64,000 nucleotides of DNA from Crotalaria pallida (GCA_037953625.1 CM075649.1:93129290-93193289); one strand, 5' to 3'; shown: positions 1 to 12,117, counted from the stretch's first letter. The notes: generated by a model from the sequence alone, not told the origin. Translations and numbers: made by a program.

Positions 1-580
1 TAGTCCTAACCACTTTACGCAACTCACCACTCATCTAAGGCTCCTATTCCCTTCAAGACTCATACTTCTCTTCATCCACACTATCATCCCTTCACACTGA
101 CTCTCCATTCTAAGACCACCTACTTGCCCGGTATAGGGTATTAGGGTTCAAAAATCAAACGAGGAAACTTCGGGTTCATAAACAATGATGGTCTAGGGTT
201 TTCAGAAAAGGCTGTTTCAAACATCATGCCAAAGCAATTTGGCGCGTATAAGGTTTTCACAAGAAAAGTTTTAATCGGAGAAGTGTTCTAATCGCAGGAC
301 AAGATCACACAGCAAGAGTGTAAGGATCATCAAAAACAGGATAGGTTCACATCAAAGAAAAGTTCAACGAAAGAAGATTCAAATCACGCATCAACATCCC
401 ATGACATACTGATCGCGGCTCCTCGTCTTCGCGGTAGACGAAAACTGACACGCCTCATGGAACTTTCACGCACTCTTAGCATTCATATTCTCATCTATCG
501 CTACCTTATTACTAACGCACACACAGAGACACACAGCAGAGTATGTAAGTCCACACGTAAAGTTACTTAGTTCAACCTCT
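1..580 (-). other. Leader / start of internal region of minus-strand Ty3/gypsy element X (partial)
   Basis: This is the sequence immediately 3' of the primer binding site when read on the minus strand, so it should be the untranslated leader and possibly the first gag codons of element X; the rest of X lies to the left of the window. I see no convincing gag motif here, and the short open frames are not supported by any recognisable domain. It is assigned to X purely by position next to the primer site and LTR. Confidence 0.5.
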
Positions 581-592
581 GCTCTGATACCA
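581..592 (-). other. Primer binding site of element X (initiator-Met tRNA type)
   Basis: The minus strand reads TGGTATCAGAGC, the standard plant LTR-retrotransposon primer site complementary to the initiator methionine tRNA. It is followed on the plus strand by a 4-base spacer and then TGTAACACCCCG, the LTR edge. The orientation fixes X as a minus-strand element whose 5' LTR lies to the right. Confidence 0.9.
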
Positions 593-3500
593 TTTATGTA
601 ACACCCCGATTCGGCAACTTGAAAACTTACATTCAAAGTAGTGAAAATTAGGGCCAAATTTTTTTTTTTAAACGAGTAGTGCACAAGATGAGGGCACTTA
701 AGTTTCCAAAACAAAGTTATAACTAAAACTTGTGTTCTCATATTGTACAAACCATTCAAGTTCCAAATCGAGATGTCACAGGACACCGCACTTTGAAACT
801 TGTTTTTCAAAACATCTTGTAAAACATGGCCCGTTTACTTGTTTCAAAACAACAATGCTAAATAAAACACTTGCCGGGGGTACAGTATGATAGAGCAAGG
901 CAACTAAGAACTTACAATGGATTACCTTCCGCCAGGGGAATTCCTAACTTCTATTCTTGCACGCCGAAATTATCGTTCTATCTTCGCGTCATGGCAGCCC
1001 AAGTTCTCGGTCCACAAGAAGAGTTGTCGCCCTCAACCATCTCCGGAGCCTCCCTCCGAGAATCGTCTGGTACTCGCTCCTTCTTGCCGGGATGCAGATG
1101 CATCACTACACGCTATACTACCTACCGGTTGCAATATCAACAATTGTCGATACGACAACACGGTAGGAGAGAGTCAGTGTTCCGAACACCAACGGGTTGA
1201 CCTTGCAGTCTCAGGGTAAATCAAATATAAAGATAGACCGATAAAACAACATAACATGTAATACACATAGCACATACATACCACAAAACATTTCAGCATA
1301 TTCTAAACACATCCACACTCATCAGCCTTCATAACTTTTCTCCATTCTCTTTCAATCATCATTCCACACTTATTTCTTATCCCAAGGATTCTTTCTTTAG
1401 ATACTCACCATGTCATTCTTATTCAATGCTTAATAATTCGATGCGCTCTTATTTGAAACGCCTGTGTGCTTTTAAGTTTTATTATTTCGATTAGCATCAA
1501 TGATGAGGGGGACACATCATTGAGCTCACACAAGTCTACATCTCCTCGGTCAACCACCCAACCTAGTCGGAAGCAAACAGGAGTACAAGACCTTTACCGC
1601 GCGGGCACGACAGCTGTCACACAAACAAATGGTCCCAGACCAGGAGGCCTAGCCTCAAATCATAATCATAATTCTCAAAATATCAATGCACGCTCTCAGC
1701 GGCAATCACAAATGCCCCGTTCTAGTCCCTCTCACTGTTCCTGAAAAGCCATAGGGGTGACAACACTATTCAGGTCCCGGGTGCAGAACTTACCACGGTA
1801 TTAGACCCAGTCCCCACCACATTAGTGCACCACATGTGGAGTTCGTTCCGCCCAGAATAGTACTCAAGGCAACGTGACATTTTACCGTCCGAGCCTACCC
1901 TGTTGCATTCACAACCCGAATATCCTTGATATCCGGGGTACCTTCCTCTCCACTACTTCGATACGACACTCATGCCTCACTGCGTTTGTAAATGTCTGTT
2001 AAAGTCTTTTAATGTTTTACGATTTGTTTAACGGCTTAATCCTAACAGACGGCTCGTCCTTGGTGCATCCCTTCAACGAAGCCCGACCACTAAACGCAAT
2101 CCATTCCCCCTAAATCTCAATGGCCCTCGGCCTCAAATCACATTCTCATCTCATCATCATGCTTCTCATAAGCTCATTCTCAACATATTCCTCATCATAT
2201 TTCTCACCATCACCATCAGTATCTTTTCCTCGTTTTCCTCAAAATAACTTTTCACAACACTTTTTCAAAAATAATGTTTCCAACAATTTCACAAAAATAT
2301 CCTTTTTCAAAAGTCACGTTTTTGGGTGAGTGTTAATGGAGGAGCAAGCTCAACTCAACACTAAGCTTCTTCCCAAAAACATGAACGAGGAATCACATCT
2401 CTATTCAATCACACCTCATTTCCAATCTCAACTCCTTTCAATCTCAAATATCAGCTTTCCATTTTCCATTCTTTATCTCTTCTTACTCATCCTCGCACTT
2501 TCTCTTTATTCTTAACTCATCACGTATTTCTTTCTCAATTATTTCTTACATCTCTTATTCACATCTCTCTTTTCTCTTTACGATCTTATCTCATTACTTT
2601 CACGGTTCAGTATTGTTGTTTCACTTTCCAGACATCATCAAACAATTCTAAACAAAATAAAATATACATAACTAGTAAACATTCAACATATGAATTAAAC
2701 AAGTAAACATTTAGCACACATTGCCTAATTCGCAATTCTCTCGCAATTCGTCTATTCGAATTGCGAGCAACCGCGTCATGGAATCACAGCACTCTCACTC
2801 ACCTGGATGACGACATATCCAGAAACTTTCCAAGATTTCTCAGTCGCTAACCTCGCCACGTTTCCTTCGCGTCCGACACTCGAACTAGACATTTTTCCCG
2901 TGCGTTAGAACATTTTCGATAAATTCTTAATCTTGTTTCAAAAACTCTTTTGAGATAATTCCTTTCTTAAGAACTCATTATTAATATCCAAAGACTCCAA
3001 AACCAAATCAGATTTCAAATGAAAGACTTTTAAGAAACTTTGAAACCATAATCTTTTATTAGAACAAATCCACCTTTTCTTAATTCAAAAACACTTTGCT
3101 TATAAAATTCATTTTCTTGAACCATTAAACAAAAAATCAAAACTCTAGAAAAATACAGTTTTAAAACAAACTCAAGTTGATTCATTAAATCTCCAAACAT
3201 TACTTAAAATTCCAAATTAATTTTGGTTGTTAGAAATCACATGTTTAAATAAAACGTTTTTCTTTGAGATTCAAACATAGATTTTTACGAACAGACTTCA
3301 CAAACAGATTCAGCACACAAAACAGCACATACAATCACACACCACACAAATCACATTTTCAATCATTCAGACTTTTTACTTAAATTATAACCTTAATAGA
3401 TTCATTTAATTATACTTAAGAAAATAATTTCAACTTAATCTTCTAATTAATTTAAATAAACCGAATTACTATGGTCAATAGTTTTCCAATCACAAATTAA

Positions 3501-5131
3501 TTTTAAAACTAAAATCATTAAATTAACAGGATAAAAATATAATCAGATCAAACCAAAGAATTAAAAGAAACACACATCACATAACATCATGCACCTAAGA
3601 ATATAATTATCATCACAATCATCTTAAGAAAATAGTTTTCCTACCAATTAAATACGTGTTGGCCGAATATTACACATACAATTTGCAAAGATTTAATGCA
3701 TAAATACAAACATACAATCATGAAATCATTTCTTTTATTTTAAGACCAAAAACCGTGAGCATATAGTATAAAAATTAACAACTTAAATTTCATTCTCCAA
3801 AACAAAATCAACACACACTTTAAATCACAAATTATCACACATATTTCTTTTAGAAACTTAATTATTTCATGCATGTACTTTTCAAACCTTAAAGTCAATT
3901 AAATTTCTCATGCATGCAACTTATGTAAAGAACAAACATATAGATCTATTTCCTAGGTTGACTGAAACCTCATCATGACAAAGGGCATGGTTTTTCATTC
4001 ATTTTCAACATGCAAGAATCATGATAAACACATCAAAACATATCACATTATTTATTCACATCAACCTTCACAAAATAAATTCAAGTTCATAATTCTTTTT
4101 CAAATTAAAAAAAATAAGGATTTAATTTTTTTTATCTTCATAAAAATAACATGTATATGTTTACAATCATTAAATCTAGTCCTAACACACACATGCATCA
4201 CTTTTTCACAAAACAACAACATAGATCCTATTTTTCACACATGGCCGAATGGCCTCCCAAAAATTTAACACACACAATTTCACATAACTCACAACCAAGG
4301 CATGCAAATCTTTAAGGCACCTTTCACAGCAACAACTACATCATTCATTCACCTAATCATGCATCATAAAAATCCTTTCCAATCATAAATTCAAGTTCAG
4401 TATTTCCGCAAAACAAAATAGAGATTTATTTTCTTGACTTCATAAAAACAACATGCATGTGTTTAGAATCACTAGATCTAGCTTTGATCTACACATGCAT
4501 TAACTTTTACAAAATAAAAAGCATGGATCTTAAATAAATCCATATGGCCGAATGGCCTTTCATAAAATAAGGCACACACAAAACCTAACACTTAAACCAA
4601 ATAATATTCATACTAAAAGAAATCAATTTAAAATTTGTTACTTTAATTCTTTTCCCAAAAAACGAATCAAACACAAAATAAAAGCATGATTTTTCTCTTA
4701 AAAATTAACATGTAAACCAAAGATCTAAACATTTTTCACACATCAAATAGAGATAATTACATGCACACACTTAAATCAATTAAGAACATCACTAAACTAA
4801 CATGCAAGACTAGGAACTTAAACTTTTTCACAAATCAAGTTTAGATCATGAATTTTCTTGTCAAATAATCATAAAGAAACACATAAATCATAGTTTGAAG
4901 CAAGAAAATTAAACATGCAAGAAGGATTTATTTTAGCTTTCACAAAACTTTGGCCATACTTTAGATCTTTAAGTTTTTAGTTAGAAAATTACTAGATCTA
5001 TCAAGAAAATCCAAACCGAAACAAAAACATAAGGATCACATATTACAATTTATTTTTAAGTCCTTTAAGTCCTTGATCTAGCAAGATCAACTCATAATAT
5101 CAACATGCAAGAAGAAATAAGAAGTAGATCT

Positions 5132-5235
5132 TGAAATATCAACATGAGAGATTCAAGGTTCTTGATCAAAGAATGTAAAAATGAGAACTTTGATCTTGAG
5201 AAAGTGAGAGAGAATAGAGTGGCTTTGATTCTTTG
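5132..5235 (-). repeat. Left arm of 104-bp perfect inverted repeat
   Basis: As read by eye, this arm is the exact reverse complement of 6353-6456. Its outer end coincides with the left border of the copia insertion at 5132. It corresponds to part of the R region of the copia LTR. Confidence 0.9.
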
Positions 5236-6352
5236 TAAAATGTGTATGAAAATGATTCTAATTGATCACAAAGGTTAGGAATAGGTTTATATAGAATACC
5301 CAAAAGTTAGGAATGGTTAGAAGTGCTTTTGAGAAGTGAAAAACGCATTTTAAAAACCATATCTGATCGTGTTACTCGAGTAGAAAAAGTGTTAATCGAG
5401 TAAAACATGATTTAATCGAGTAATGCCGCAAGTCTGCAAAAATTTACTCGAGTAAAAGTGCAGAAAATCGATTATCAAAAGTTTGTTAATCTATTATCAG
5501 TTCAAAATACACTGTTAATCGATTATCAAAAATCTGTTAATCGATTATTAACATTAAAAATCACTTAAAACTTGTTTTCTCAAAAACTAAACATTTTCTT
5601 TCAAACCTTTAAGCCACCTATTGATTTTAGGCAAAGTGAATACTCAAAATATGATATAATCATGCAATCAAAAGAGATTCACTACCCTCTAATAAACTCT
5701 ACCCAAACTCATAAACTAAGAGACTTGTGAGGCAAAAGATAAAACAATAAAACATAAACTACCAAACTAAGTCTTCATGAGTTGGCTTTCTCTTCATCAC
5801 TTGATGTTTGTTGTTGCTTGTTGAGCTTGAACTTGATGAACACATTTAAGCTTGTTCAAAACCTTTTGTAGCTTGTTCAAAACCTTTTGGCATTTATCAA
5901 AGCATTCTTCATGGATCTTACAATCTCCCCCTTTTTGAAAATGACAAACATGTTTTGAAATTATGAAGTTCATTGAAGTTGTTGATGCTTGAACCATTTG
6001 ATCACTTGGTGAGACTCTTGCTCCCCCTCAATAAATGCTTTTAACATTTGAAATCCAATTGAGTTAAGCTTGATTCTCCCCCTATCTCCAACAACTTTGC
6101 TCAACCTACATAAAAACAACAAAAACAACCTTTCTCCAAACATACCATTTCATTTCTCCAAAATGATCAAAACATAATATTTCTCCCCTTTTTCAAAACA
6201 TCATATTTCTCCCCCTTTGGCATTATCAAAAAGAAATATATACCAATTGAAAAATAAGATCTAAGCCAAAATGAGAAATTAATAAGATATAACAACCAAA
6301 GCATGATAATCATCTAATGATTACTCAATGATATCAATTATAACAAAAGAAT

Positions 6353-6456
6353 CAAAGAATCAAAGCCACTCTATTCTCTCTCACTTTCTCAAGATCAAAG
6401 TTCTCATTTTTACATTCTTTGATCAAGAACCTTGAATCTCTCATGTTGATATTTCA
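6353..6456 (+). repeat. Right arm of 104-bp perfect inverted repeat
   Basis: Reverse complement of 5132-5235. Here the arm continues without a break into a further 890 bases of LTR sequence up to 7347, whereas the left arm stops exactly at the insertion border. The arms are separated by 1117 bases. Confidence 0.9.
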
Positions 6457-7644
6457 TAACTTTTGAAAGAGATTCATAGGATTGTTATTTGTTTTCATTT
6501 GAGTTGTAATCTTTGCAAGAGGCAAGCTATCTACAACAATTGGAAGTCTTGGTTGTGAATCAAGCAAAGTTATTTGGAAGCCTTGGTGTGGCATTTCATC
6601 AAGCACTTGGAAGCCTTGTTGTGTTAACAAGCAATTGGAAGTCTTGTAGTGAAGCAAGCATTGGAAGTCTTGTTGTGGGGTATCGGCAAGCAAGAGAAGA
6701 GGTTAGATTAGATATCAATAGGGTTACAAGGCAAGGGTGTGGTATCTCTTGTAGGCTAGCAAGAAGGAAGTCTTGTGAGGCATTTACTTGTAATCTGAGA
6801 AACTCTAATTCCTCATAGTGAAGAATCTCTCTTGGTTGAAGAGGGGACTGGAGTAGCTTTCAAGTGGATGAAAGTGAACCAGGATAAATGACTGTGTCGT
6901 ATCTCTAAACTCTCTACTCTTTACAATTCAAGTCTTTAATTGTGTTCTTGGTTGAAAACCTAGAAAAAGTGATTTTTCATAATTGATTGAATTGAATCTT
7001 AATTGTGCAAAATTGATTTGGGGAAAATCATTTTCATAAACTAGGTTAATCAATAAGAATATTGGTGTTAATCATTTCCGCTGAATCTCTGGTTATACTT
7101 GTTAATTGATTGATTTTCGTATTTGATTGAAAAGTGATTTTTCAATATACAGAGGCATTAATCGATTAGTTCATGTCATTAATCGATTAAGGCTAAAGAA
7201 TTTTTGTGAAAATCATTTGTTTTAATCGTTTTGATTTGTTTCTTGCGAAAATCTTTCAAGGTTTCTTAAACACCTATTCAACCCCCCCTTCTAGGTGTTC
7301 TCCTAGTGTGTCCTAGTTGTTTCACCCACCGATTGTAGGTTTTCACAGATCTACAAACTAGAAAAGAAAGGTCTATACTATCACAAGTCTTCTTCCCCTT
7401 CAAATCCTACCATGAAAGGAATTGGTCTTCTAGCTCCTAAGGCTCTTGATTTACATGGAAACTTCTAGGTTTTGGCTTGGATCATCTTCTTCTTTCTCCT
7501 CCATACTCCACGGCTTCTCTTCCTCTCTCTCTCTCTATTTCTTTTCTCTTTTTCTCTCTAAGAATAAAATGGATTCTTAGGAGGGGTGTTTGTGTTGGTG
7601 GAAGAAGTGAGAATGGGTGAAATGAAAAATGAGCCAAGGCATTT

Positions 7645-7654
7645 CTATTTATAA
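7645..7654 (-). promoter_or_regulatory. TATA box of LTR X
   Basis: The minus strand reads TTATAAATAG. Downstream on that strand (7560-7490) is a purine-rich tract, consistent with a transcript leader. Position about 950 bases inside the LTR start is reasonable for the U3/R border. Confidence 0.55.
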
Positions 7655-8941
7655 GCAAGTTCAATCTCCCCCTTATGTCCTTGGGTGTGGGTTTCGGCCA
7701 TGAGAAATGAGGAAGGGTAATTTTGGCCTTCCAATTAGTTGCATGGGTGGATGTTATCATATGGAAGGGGACAAGGTAGCATGGCTAGGTGCTTAGAAGT
7801 CAATCTAGGCTTAAAGACTTGTTGGCCATAGTTAGGGTTTGGTTACTTTAGTTACTAGTTTAGTTTGATTACTAATTTTGGTTGGTTTCTAATTCCTTAG
7901 CCTACAAGCTTCTACTCCTAGCTTATACGCATATACATACGGCATACACACACATACACACGTATATACCTTCATACATACACATACTGTATCACACATA
8001 CGCATACATTTTTTTTTCATTTTATTTTTTTCTTAATCTTATTTGATTAAATTCATCAATACACAAAAGGCAATTTATTCAAAAATCATACTCATTCAAT
8101 TAATTTTCATGCATCACACAGCAAACACACACATCAAACCAAGCATTCATCACACAAAAATTCATGCCAAACCAATAAATTCATTTTCTTTAAAGCAAAT
8201 TCTCAAAAATTCGTATTTTATAATTCTGAAAATAAATTTTCGTAAATCCACCCAGAAAAATCTGAAAATCAAATTTTCAAAATCTACATTCCAAGATGAT
8301 CATTTTGATATAAAATTCATAAAAATCCGAGTTACAGTTAAAAAGTTACAAATTTTTCAAGTTAACAGACCCAAAAATTCAATTTCAAACAAAATCACTT
8401 TTCAATAAAAACACATTTTAACAGAACCATTCACTTCTCTTTTATGAAAACATTTTGTTTATAGAAATTCATAAAAAAAATCAAACTATATTTCTTATTT
8501 ACGTAAAACACTTTTCCAAAAACCTTTTATAAAAACAGAACTTCGGGGTTTATTTTAACCAAATTCGTTCTCGCACGTACGAGAAAAATGCGGGGTGTTA
8601 CAATGGTCAAAGAGGATAGGGGAGGATTGGGAAAGGGTGAAGCTATCAGGGGGGATAAGGATGGTATTCGTTGAATTGGGGATTTGTGATATGGAAGTTT
8701 GTGATAATATGATATTCATGATTGTTGAATAACTGTGAAGAAAAGATGATATTATTGAATTGTGAAAGAATATCTCATGGAAAAACATTAATATCTTGAT
8801 GTGATAAGTTAATGGTTGAATCATGCATCATATGTTGTGCTACTTGACTACTTGTGATTTCAAACTTTAAGTACTTAAGTACTTATTCTTATAGCTTTTT
8901 GACAATGACTGACTCCTTGTCCTATATTGTGTGGTAGGGTA

Positions 8942-8980
8942 TGGCCAATCGCAGGATAGTTAGGGCAGAGATGAGACCCT
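8942..8980 (+). pseudogene. N-terminal stub of the LTR ORF in Z
   Basis: From the ATG at 8941-8943 thirteen codons read MANRRIVRAEMRP. The end resembles the conserved start of the other LTR ORFs (C-I-E-I/M-R-P), and it is preceded by the same pyrimidine-rich tract plus TAG-G. The frame is cut by the Cassandra-like insertion directly after the R-P motif. The matching tail is probably at 10005-10298. Confidence 0.45.
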
Positions 8981-9382
8981 TGTAACGTCACTGGCAGGAA
9001 AATGGATTGACGACTATTCCCACATACCAACACGGGTCTTTTCAGCGTGCTTTGTCATCACTCACATGCTTCCTGGGGAAACTTCCCAAGAGGTCACTCA
9101 TCCCATAATTTCTCCAAGCCAAGCACGCTTAACTATGGAGTTCTTAACTGATGGGCTACCGAAAAGAAAATGCAACTTGTTGATAGGGATAGTATCAATC
9201 AATTCATTTAAGCCTTCCTGTACTATGTAGTCCCATACCTACACATTCTCAGGATCACCCTCTCATTATGATGTGCCGGTTCATTCATGTACCCCTCCCT
9301 TAGAAACCTTCCAGAAGCCGCTCCTTGTTCATGCCTCTTGCACCGTTGATCACTCCTCGCCCTCATTAGCCCGGGTCTTACA
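8981..9382 (-). mobile_element. Cassandra-like TRIM LTR carrying 5S rRNA sequence
   Basis: On the minus strand this 402-bp segment begins TGTAAGACCCGGG, ends GTGACGTTACA and is preceded by a polypurine tract CTCAAGGGGGCGAC (9383-9396). It therefore looks like a 3' LTR of a minus-strand element. Its centre contains 5S rRNA-like sequence (9070-9160), the diagnostic feature of Cassandra elements, which use an internal Pol III promoter. I find no second copy of the 5S-like block up to 10642, so the 5' LTR is missing or diverged. It interrupts the LTR ORF of Z. Cassandra membership is an inference from the 5S content plus LTR ends and length. Confidence 0.75.
9070..9160 (-). other. 5S rRNA-derived block within the Cassandra-like LTR
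   Basis: The minus strand contains AGTTAAGCGTGCTTGG (plant 5S box A region) followed by GATGAGTGACCTCTTGGGAA (box C region), with CCCATCAG and GAACTCC upstream in the 5S order. A 4-base insertion and several substitutions separate it from a functional 5S gene. It is a transposon-borne promoter-like block, not a 5S gene. Confidence 0.85.
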
Positions 9383-9396
9383 GTCGCCCCCTTGAG

Positions 9397-10004
9397 CAAA
9401 TAGTTAATGGTGAGAGGGAACCTAAACGAGGCTAGATGTTCGATGTTTATGAGTTCTTGTATAATTTGAATTATGTGTATCATTGTGGATGGCCACGTGT
9501 AGTGGTTACAGCAATGTGGATACGTGGTTTTGACTAGCCACGTGTAGTGGTTTCAACATTTTGTTTTCCGACTTTGAGACCAACATGGTTAAGGTTCCTG
9601 AACGTTCCATTTTATTTCCGAACTAGGATTGGTTGGAACTATGGAGGAGATGTAGTTGTGTGTGGTAACTAAACTACTTACCTCAATGATATCCATCCCC
9701 ATATCATTGACGGGCGTGATCATGTGAAGGCTGTAAATTTAAAAGACTGTCAATAATGATATTATTGTTCTAAGTTGTTATTATTTTCATGTTAATGTTT
9801 GTATGTTGGACTATGAATAATGTTATGAGTGGTCTTAGTATACTGTTTACCGTGAATCCACACCGTGACGTCAATCCCATTTGGATCACTTACTCTCTCG
9901 TTGTTTCCTATCTTGTCGATGCTCGTTGTTCCAATTCTAGATGGCGGACAGGGTGGAGATCCTTTTGTCACCCTTGGTAGGGGGAGAATGGGAGCAAACG
10001 GGTA
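9397..10004. other. Unassigned stretch in LTR Z, partly Cassandra internal region
   Basis: The first part follows the polypurine tract of the Cassandra-like LTR and may be its internal region. The motif CCACGTGTAGTGGTT occurs twice (about 9491 and 9538). From about 9840 the sequence becomes GC-richer and probably rejoins the LTR ORF region of Z, but I cannot place the border. No gene is supported. Confidence 0.35.
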
Positions 10005-10298
10005 ATGGGTGGATTTAGAGGGGCAACACGACTTGAGATTACGGAACCTGGTCACATACTCCGAGGATCGACATTGGACACTATGATAGGCAGAATCACC
10101 CTGAGAGATTATATGTGTGGTGGACTGGCGGACTACCATGCCAGTCAGCCAGCATCAGTGCAACCTCTTGTTGCAGAGGACGATGGAGACGATGGCGGAA
10201 AGGGCAAGGCTATGGAGGATTCTGAGGAAGACCCTGAGGAGGACCCCGAGGAAGACCCAGATGAGGGCTCGGACTCTGCAGATGGAGCAAGATGGTGA
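10005..10298 (+). pseudogene. Acidic C-terminal part of the LTR ORF in Z
   Basis: A 97-codon open frame ends in a strongly acidic repeat region (E-D-P-E-E-D-P-E-E-D-P-D-E-G, about residues 70-90) and a stop at 10296-10298. The acidic, proline-spaced tail matches the tails of the LTR ORFs at 11375-11845, 17829-18299 and 48702-49178, and it sits in the same place relative to the LTR end. The N-terminal half does not show the conserved H-P-N-P-L and R-P-R-R motifs, so this is a diverged or broken relative. The frame's own ATG is probably not the true start. Confidence 0.4.
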
Positions 10299-11374
10299 TG
10301 ATGAAGATGAGTTTTAGCAGACTTGTGTATTGATGTCGTGTTAATGTTATAATGTATGGTGTTTGTTATTTTACTTGAGAGCGTGTGGACAATGTATTTC
10401 CCCAATCCACTTTGTACCCCCTTTATTTTGTTATCAGTTTTTAAGTCTCAAATAATGTTTATGTTACTGCATTCTGGATCTCAAAGTTTAGAACAAGTTT
10501 AATTGAATAATGAAATATCTTTTCCGCAATTCAACCATTAAATAAATTTGTGAAAGGTGTTTTGAGAAATTGTGTTAGTAACAACTCGGTTTGTAGCTTG
10601 ATAGATGTTGAATGGTATGAGGAAATGTTCTGTGATAATCTGTGTGACACCCTTCCTAATTACCCAAGTATAATATAGTACTTAAGCTATTATATTGGAT
10701 AATATATGGACTTGTGAGTATTAAGAAAATATGTAAGTGAAATTTTTCTTTTTAAAGCGGGTGCACAAATCAACACTTGGAATTCTTGGAGAATAAACTC
10801 TAAAGCATTTCGAAACAGTTGTATCGAATTCGGCGATTTCTAAAACCTTTTCAAAAGTTGGGTAACATTCATCTTTTGGAATCGTATTTATATCATAGAA
10901 AATAACTGAAGCTACCCTTGCTTTATTTGATAGAACTGATACCATCGAATAGTTTTCACAGCCGAACTCTCAAATAGATTAAATCAGAGTAAGCGGAAAT
11001 TATCGGACTATGCCATGGATAGGAATATAAACATAGGTTTTATATATAGGAAAGTCATAAGTACATAGCCCAGCATCAGAGTCTCCAAGTTCCAAAATAT
11101 ACAAGTCCATAAACAGATCTACATAGCAGTGTAACCAAAACCCTAGAGTACTCCAAAAGTATATCTACAACATATACACATAACCAAAATATAACTCTAA
11201 GGGTGGTCACGTAGATCTGGCAGCATCAGATGTAGTAGTAGTGATAGCAGTAGTCTCCAAGAAGCAAAAGTAGTAAGGTAGTAGCATCATCATCAAAACA
11301 GCAGCAGCAAGATCTCCTCCATAGCATCCACACATCGAATCATCTGATCCTCATCACATACCCTATGCACATAC

Positions 11375-11845
11375 CTAGGGATCATCGTCCCTCCAATCAC
11401 TCCCAGTAGAATGCACGACAGGCTCGCTCCCACTCTCGTCCTCCACCGGATCCTCCTCGATCTCATCCGAGGGAGAGTGTACCCTACCACTGGGTACCGG
11501 GTCAGGTGATGGTGAAACCCTGACTGGGCTCCTCGGATCAGAAGGGGGAGTCTCCTCGCGGACGACTCTCGAGGTAAAAGGGTGAGAGCGGGTAGGTCGA
11601 AAATGAAAGCTGTGATAAGAGCGAGCTGGTCGCATGGGAGGTGGTCCATGGTAAGTATAAAACGGGGGTACGTGCATAGTGTATATGATGGGAATCCTAA
11701 ACCTACGAGGACGGAATCGCATCAGTGGGTTCGGGTGGTAGAAGGTAATCTCTACCTCCCCCTCGAACACCGCGCGATGGTCCTCATAGATCCATATGCC
11801 ACTAGGAAGTGGCCGGATCTCGATGCAAGCAATGTAACGAGACAT
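11375..11845 (-). CDS. LTR-embedded ORF, 156 aa, basic N-terminus and acidic tail (LTR Y)
   Basis: I do not recognise this protein family. The ATG at 11845-11843 is chosen because it aligns with the starts of the copies at 17829 and 48702; a GTG directly before it is not needed. Residues about 6-75 carry the conserved block: C-I-E-I-R-P, G-I-W-x-Y-E, F-E-G-E-V-E, H-P-N-P-L, R-P-R-R-x-R-I-P-I-I-Y-T-M-H-V-P-P and Y-T-Y-H-G-P-P-P. A basic, Pro/Ser-rich middle follows, then an acidic tail (E-E-D-P-V-E-D-E). There is no signal peptide or membrane segment. The frame is fully open although the LTR is solo, and it is closest to the copy in element A. Role is unknown. It starts just after an acceptor-like CTTGTAG, so it may be the first codons of a spliced exon. 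Confidence 0.65.
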   Translation of the reverse strand: MSRYIACIEIRPLPSGIWIYEDHRAVFEGEVEITFYHPNPLMRFRPRRFRIPIIYTMHVPPFYTYHGPPPMRPARSYHSFHFRPTRSHPFTSRVVREETPPSDPRSPVRVSPSPDPVPSGRVHSPSDEIEEDPVEDESGSEPVVHSTGSDWRDDDP

Positions 11846-12117
11846 CACCTACAAGGGCATAGGGGTAAGCAATTCTATACACATAATCAACAGAGAATAA
11901 ATTGTGAAATATGAGTATGTAAATATGCATCAATTTATAACAATCATATATAACACTTAGCAATTAGTTAATGCACATAGGATGCTCACACTTGTTTCGT
12001 TTATCATAATTAATTTAAATGAGTGGCATGATGCATGAATTTAGCTCTCAAGCCTATCTCCATCATTCTATGTCACTCTCTGACGTCCATCCCTGACAAC
12101 CCAGCACTCAACAGTGC

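Larger units (their letters stand above)
5132..7347. mobile_element. Rearranged SIRE-like Ty1/copia remnant: two LTR parts in opposite orientation
   Basis: The insertion begins TGAAATATC and ends GGTTTTCACA and is flanked by the 5-bp direct repeat GATCT (5127-5131 and 7348-7352). Bases 5132-5922 are the U3-R part of a copia LTR on the minus strand, directly preceded (minus-strand sense) by a polypurine tract AAAAAGGGGGAGAT at 5923-5936; further GGGGGAG runs up to 6250 on the same strand are typical of the region upstream of SIRE-type 3' LTRs. Bases 6353-7347 are the R-U5 part of the same LTR on the plus strand. The two parts overlap in a perfect 104-bp inverted repeat. No coding domains remain. 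A combined LTR of about 1.7 kb fits the SIRE group, but family assignment is by pattern only. Confidence 0.7.
597..8602 (-). repeat. 5' LTR of Ty3/gypsy element X, very long, with nested copia insertion
   Basis: The LTR is bounded by TGTAACACCCCG at 597 and GCGGGGTGTTACA ending at 8602, an inverted TG...CA pair. The primer site abuts the left edge, so this is the 5' LTR on the minus strand. Without the 2.2 kb copia insertion at 5132-7347 it would be about 5.8 kb, long even for Tekay-type chromoviruses. A minus-strand TATA box lies at 7645-7654, placing U3 at about 7640-8602. A GC-richer patch at 870-1230 occupies the position where the other LTRs carry an ORF; on the minus strand it has a short frame ending in an acidic-to-basic tail, but no N-terminal motif is readable. 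The rest is AT-rich with no gene. The right-hand target duplication would be ATGGT (8603-8607); its partner is outside the window, so the right boundary is not proven. Confidence 0.7.

Noticed and set aside
8043..8408. 121-codon plus-strand frame, Lys/Ile/Asn-rich
   Set aside because: AT-rich U3 region of LTR X on the antisense strand; residue composition follows base composition.
9070..9160. 5S rRNA gene on the minus strand
   Set aside because: The block is diverged, carries an internal insertion, is single, and lies within an LTR-like unit with TG...CA ends and a polypurine tract. It is better explained as Cassandra.
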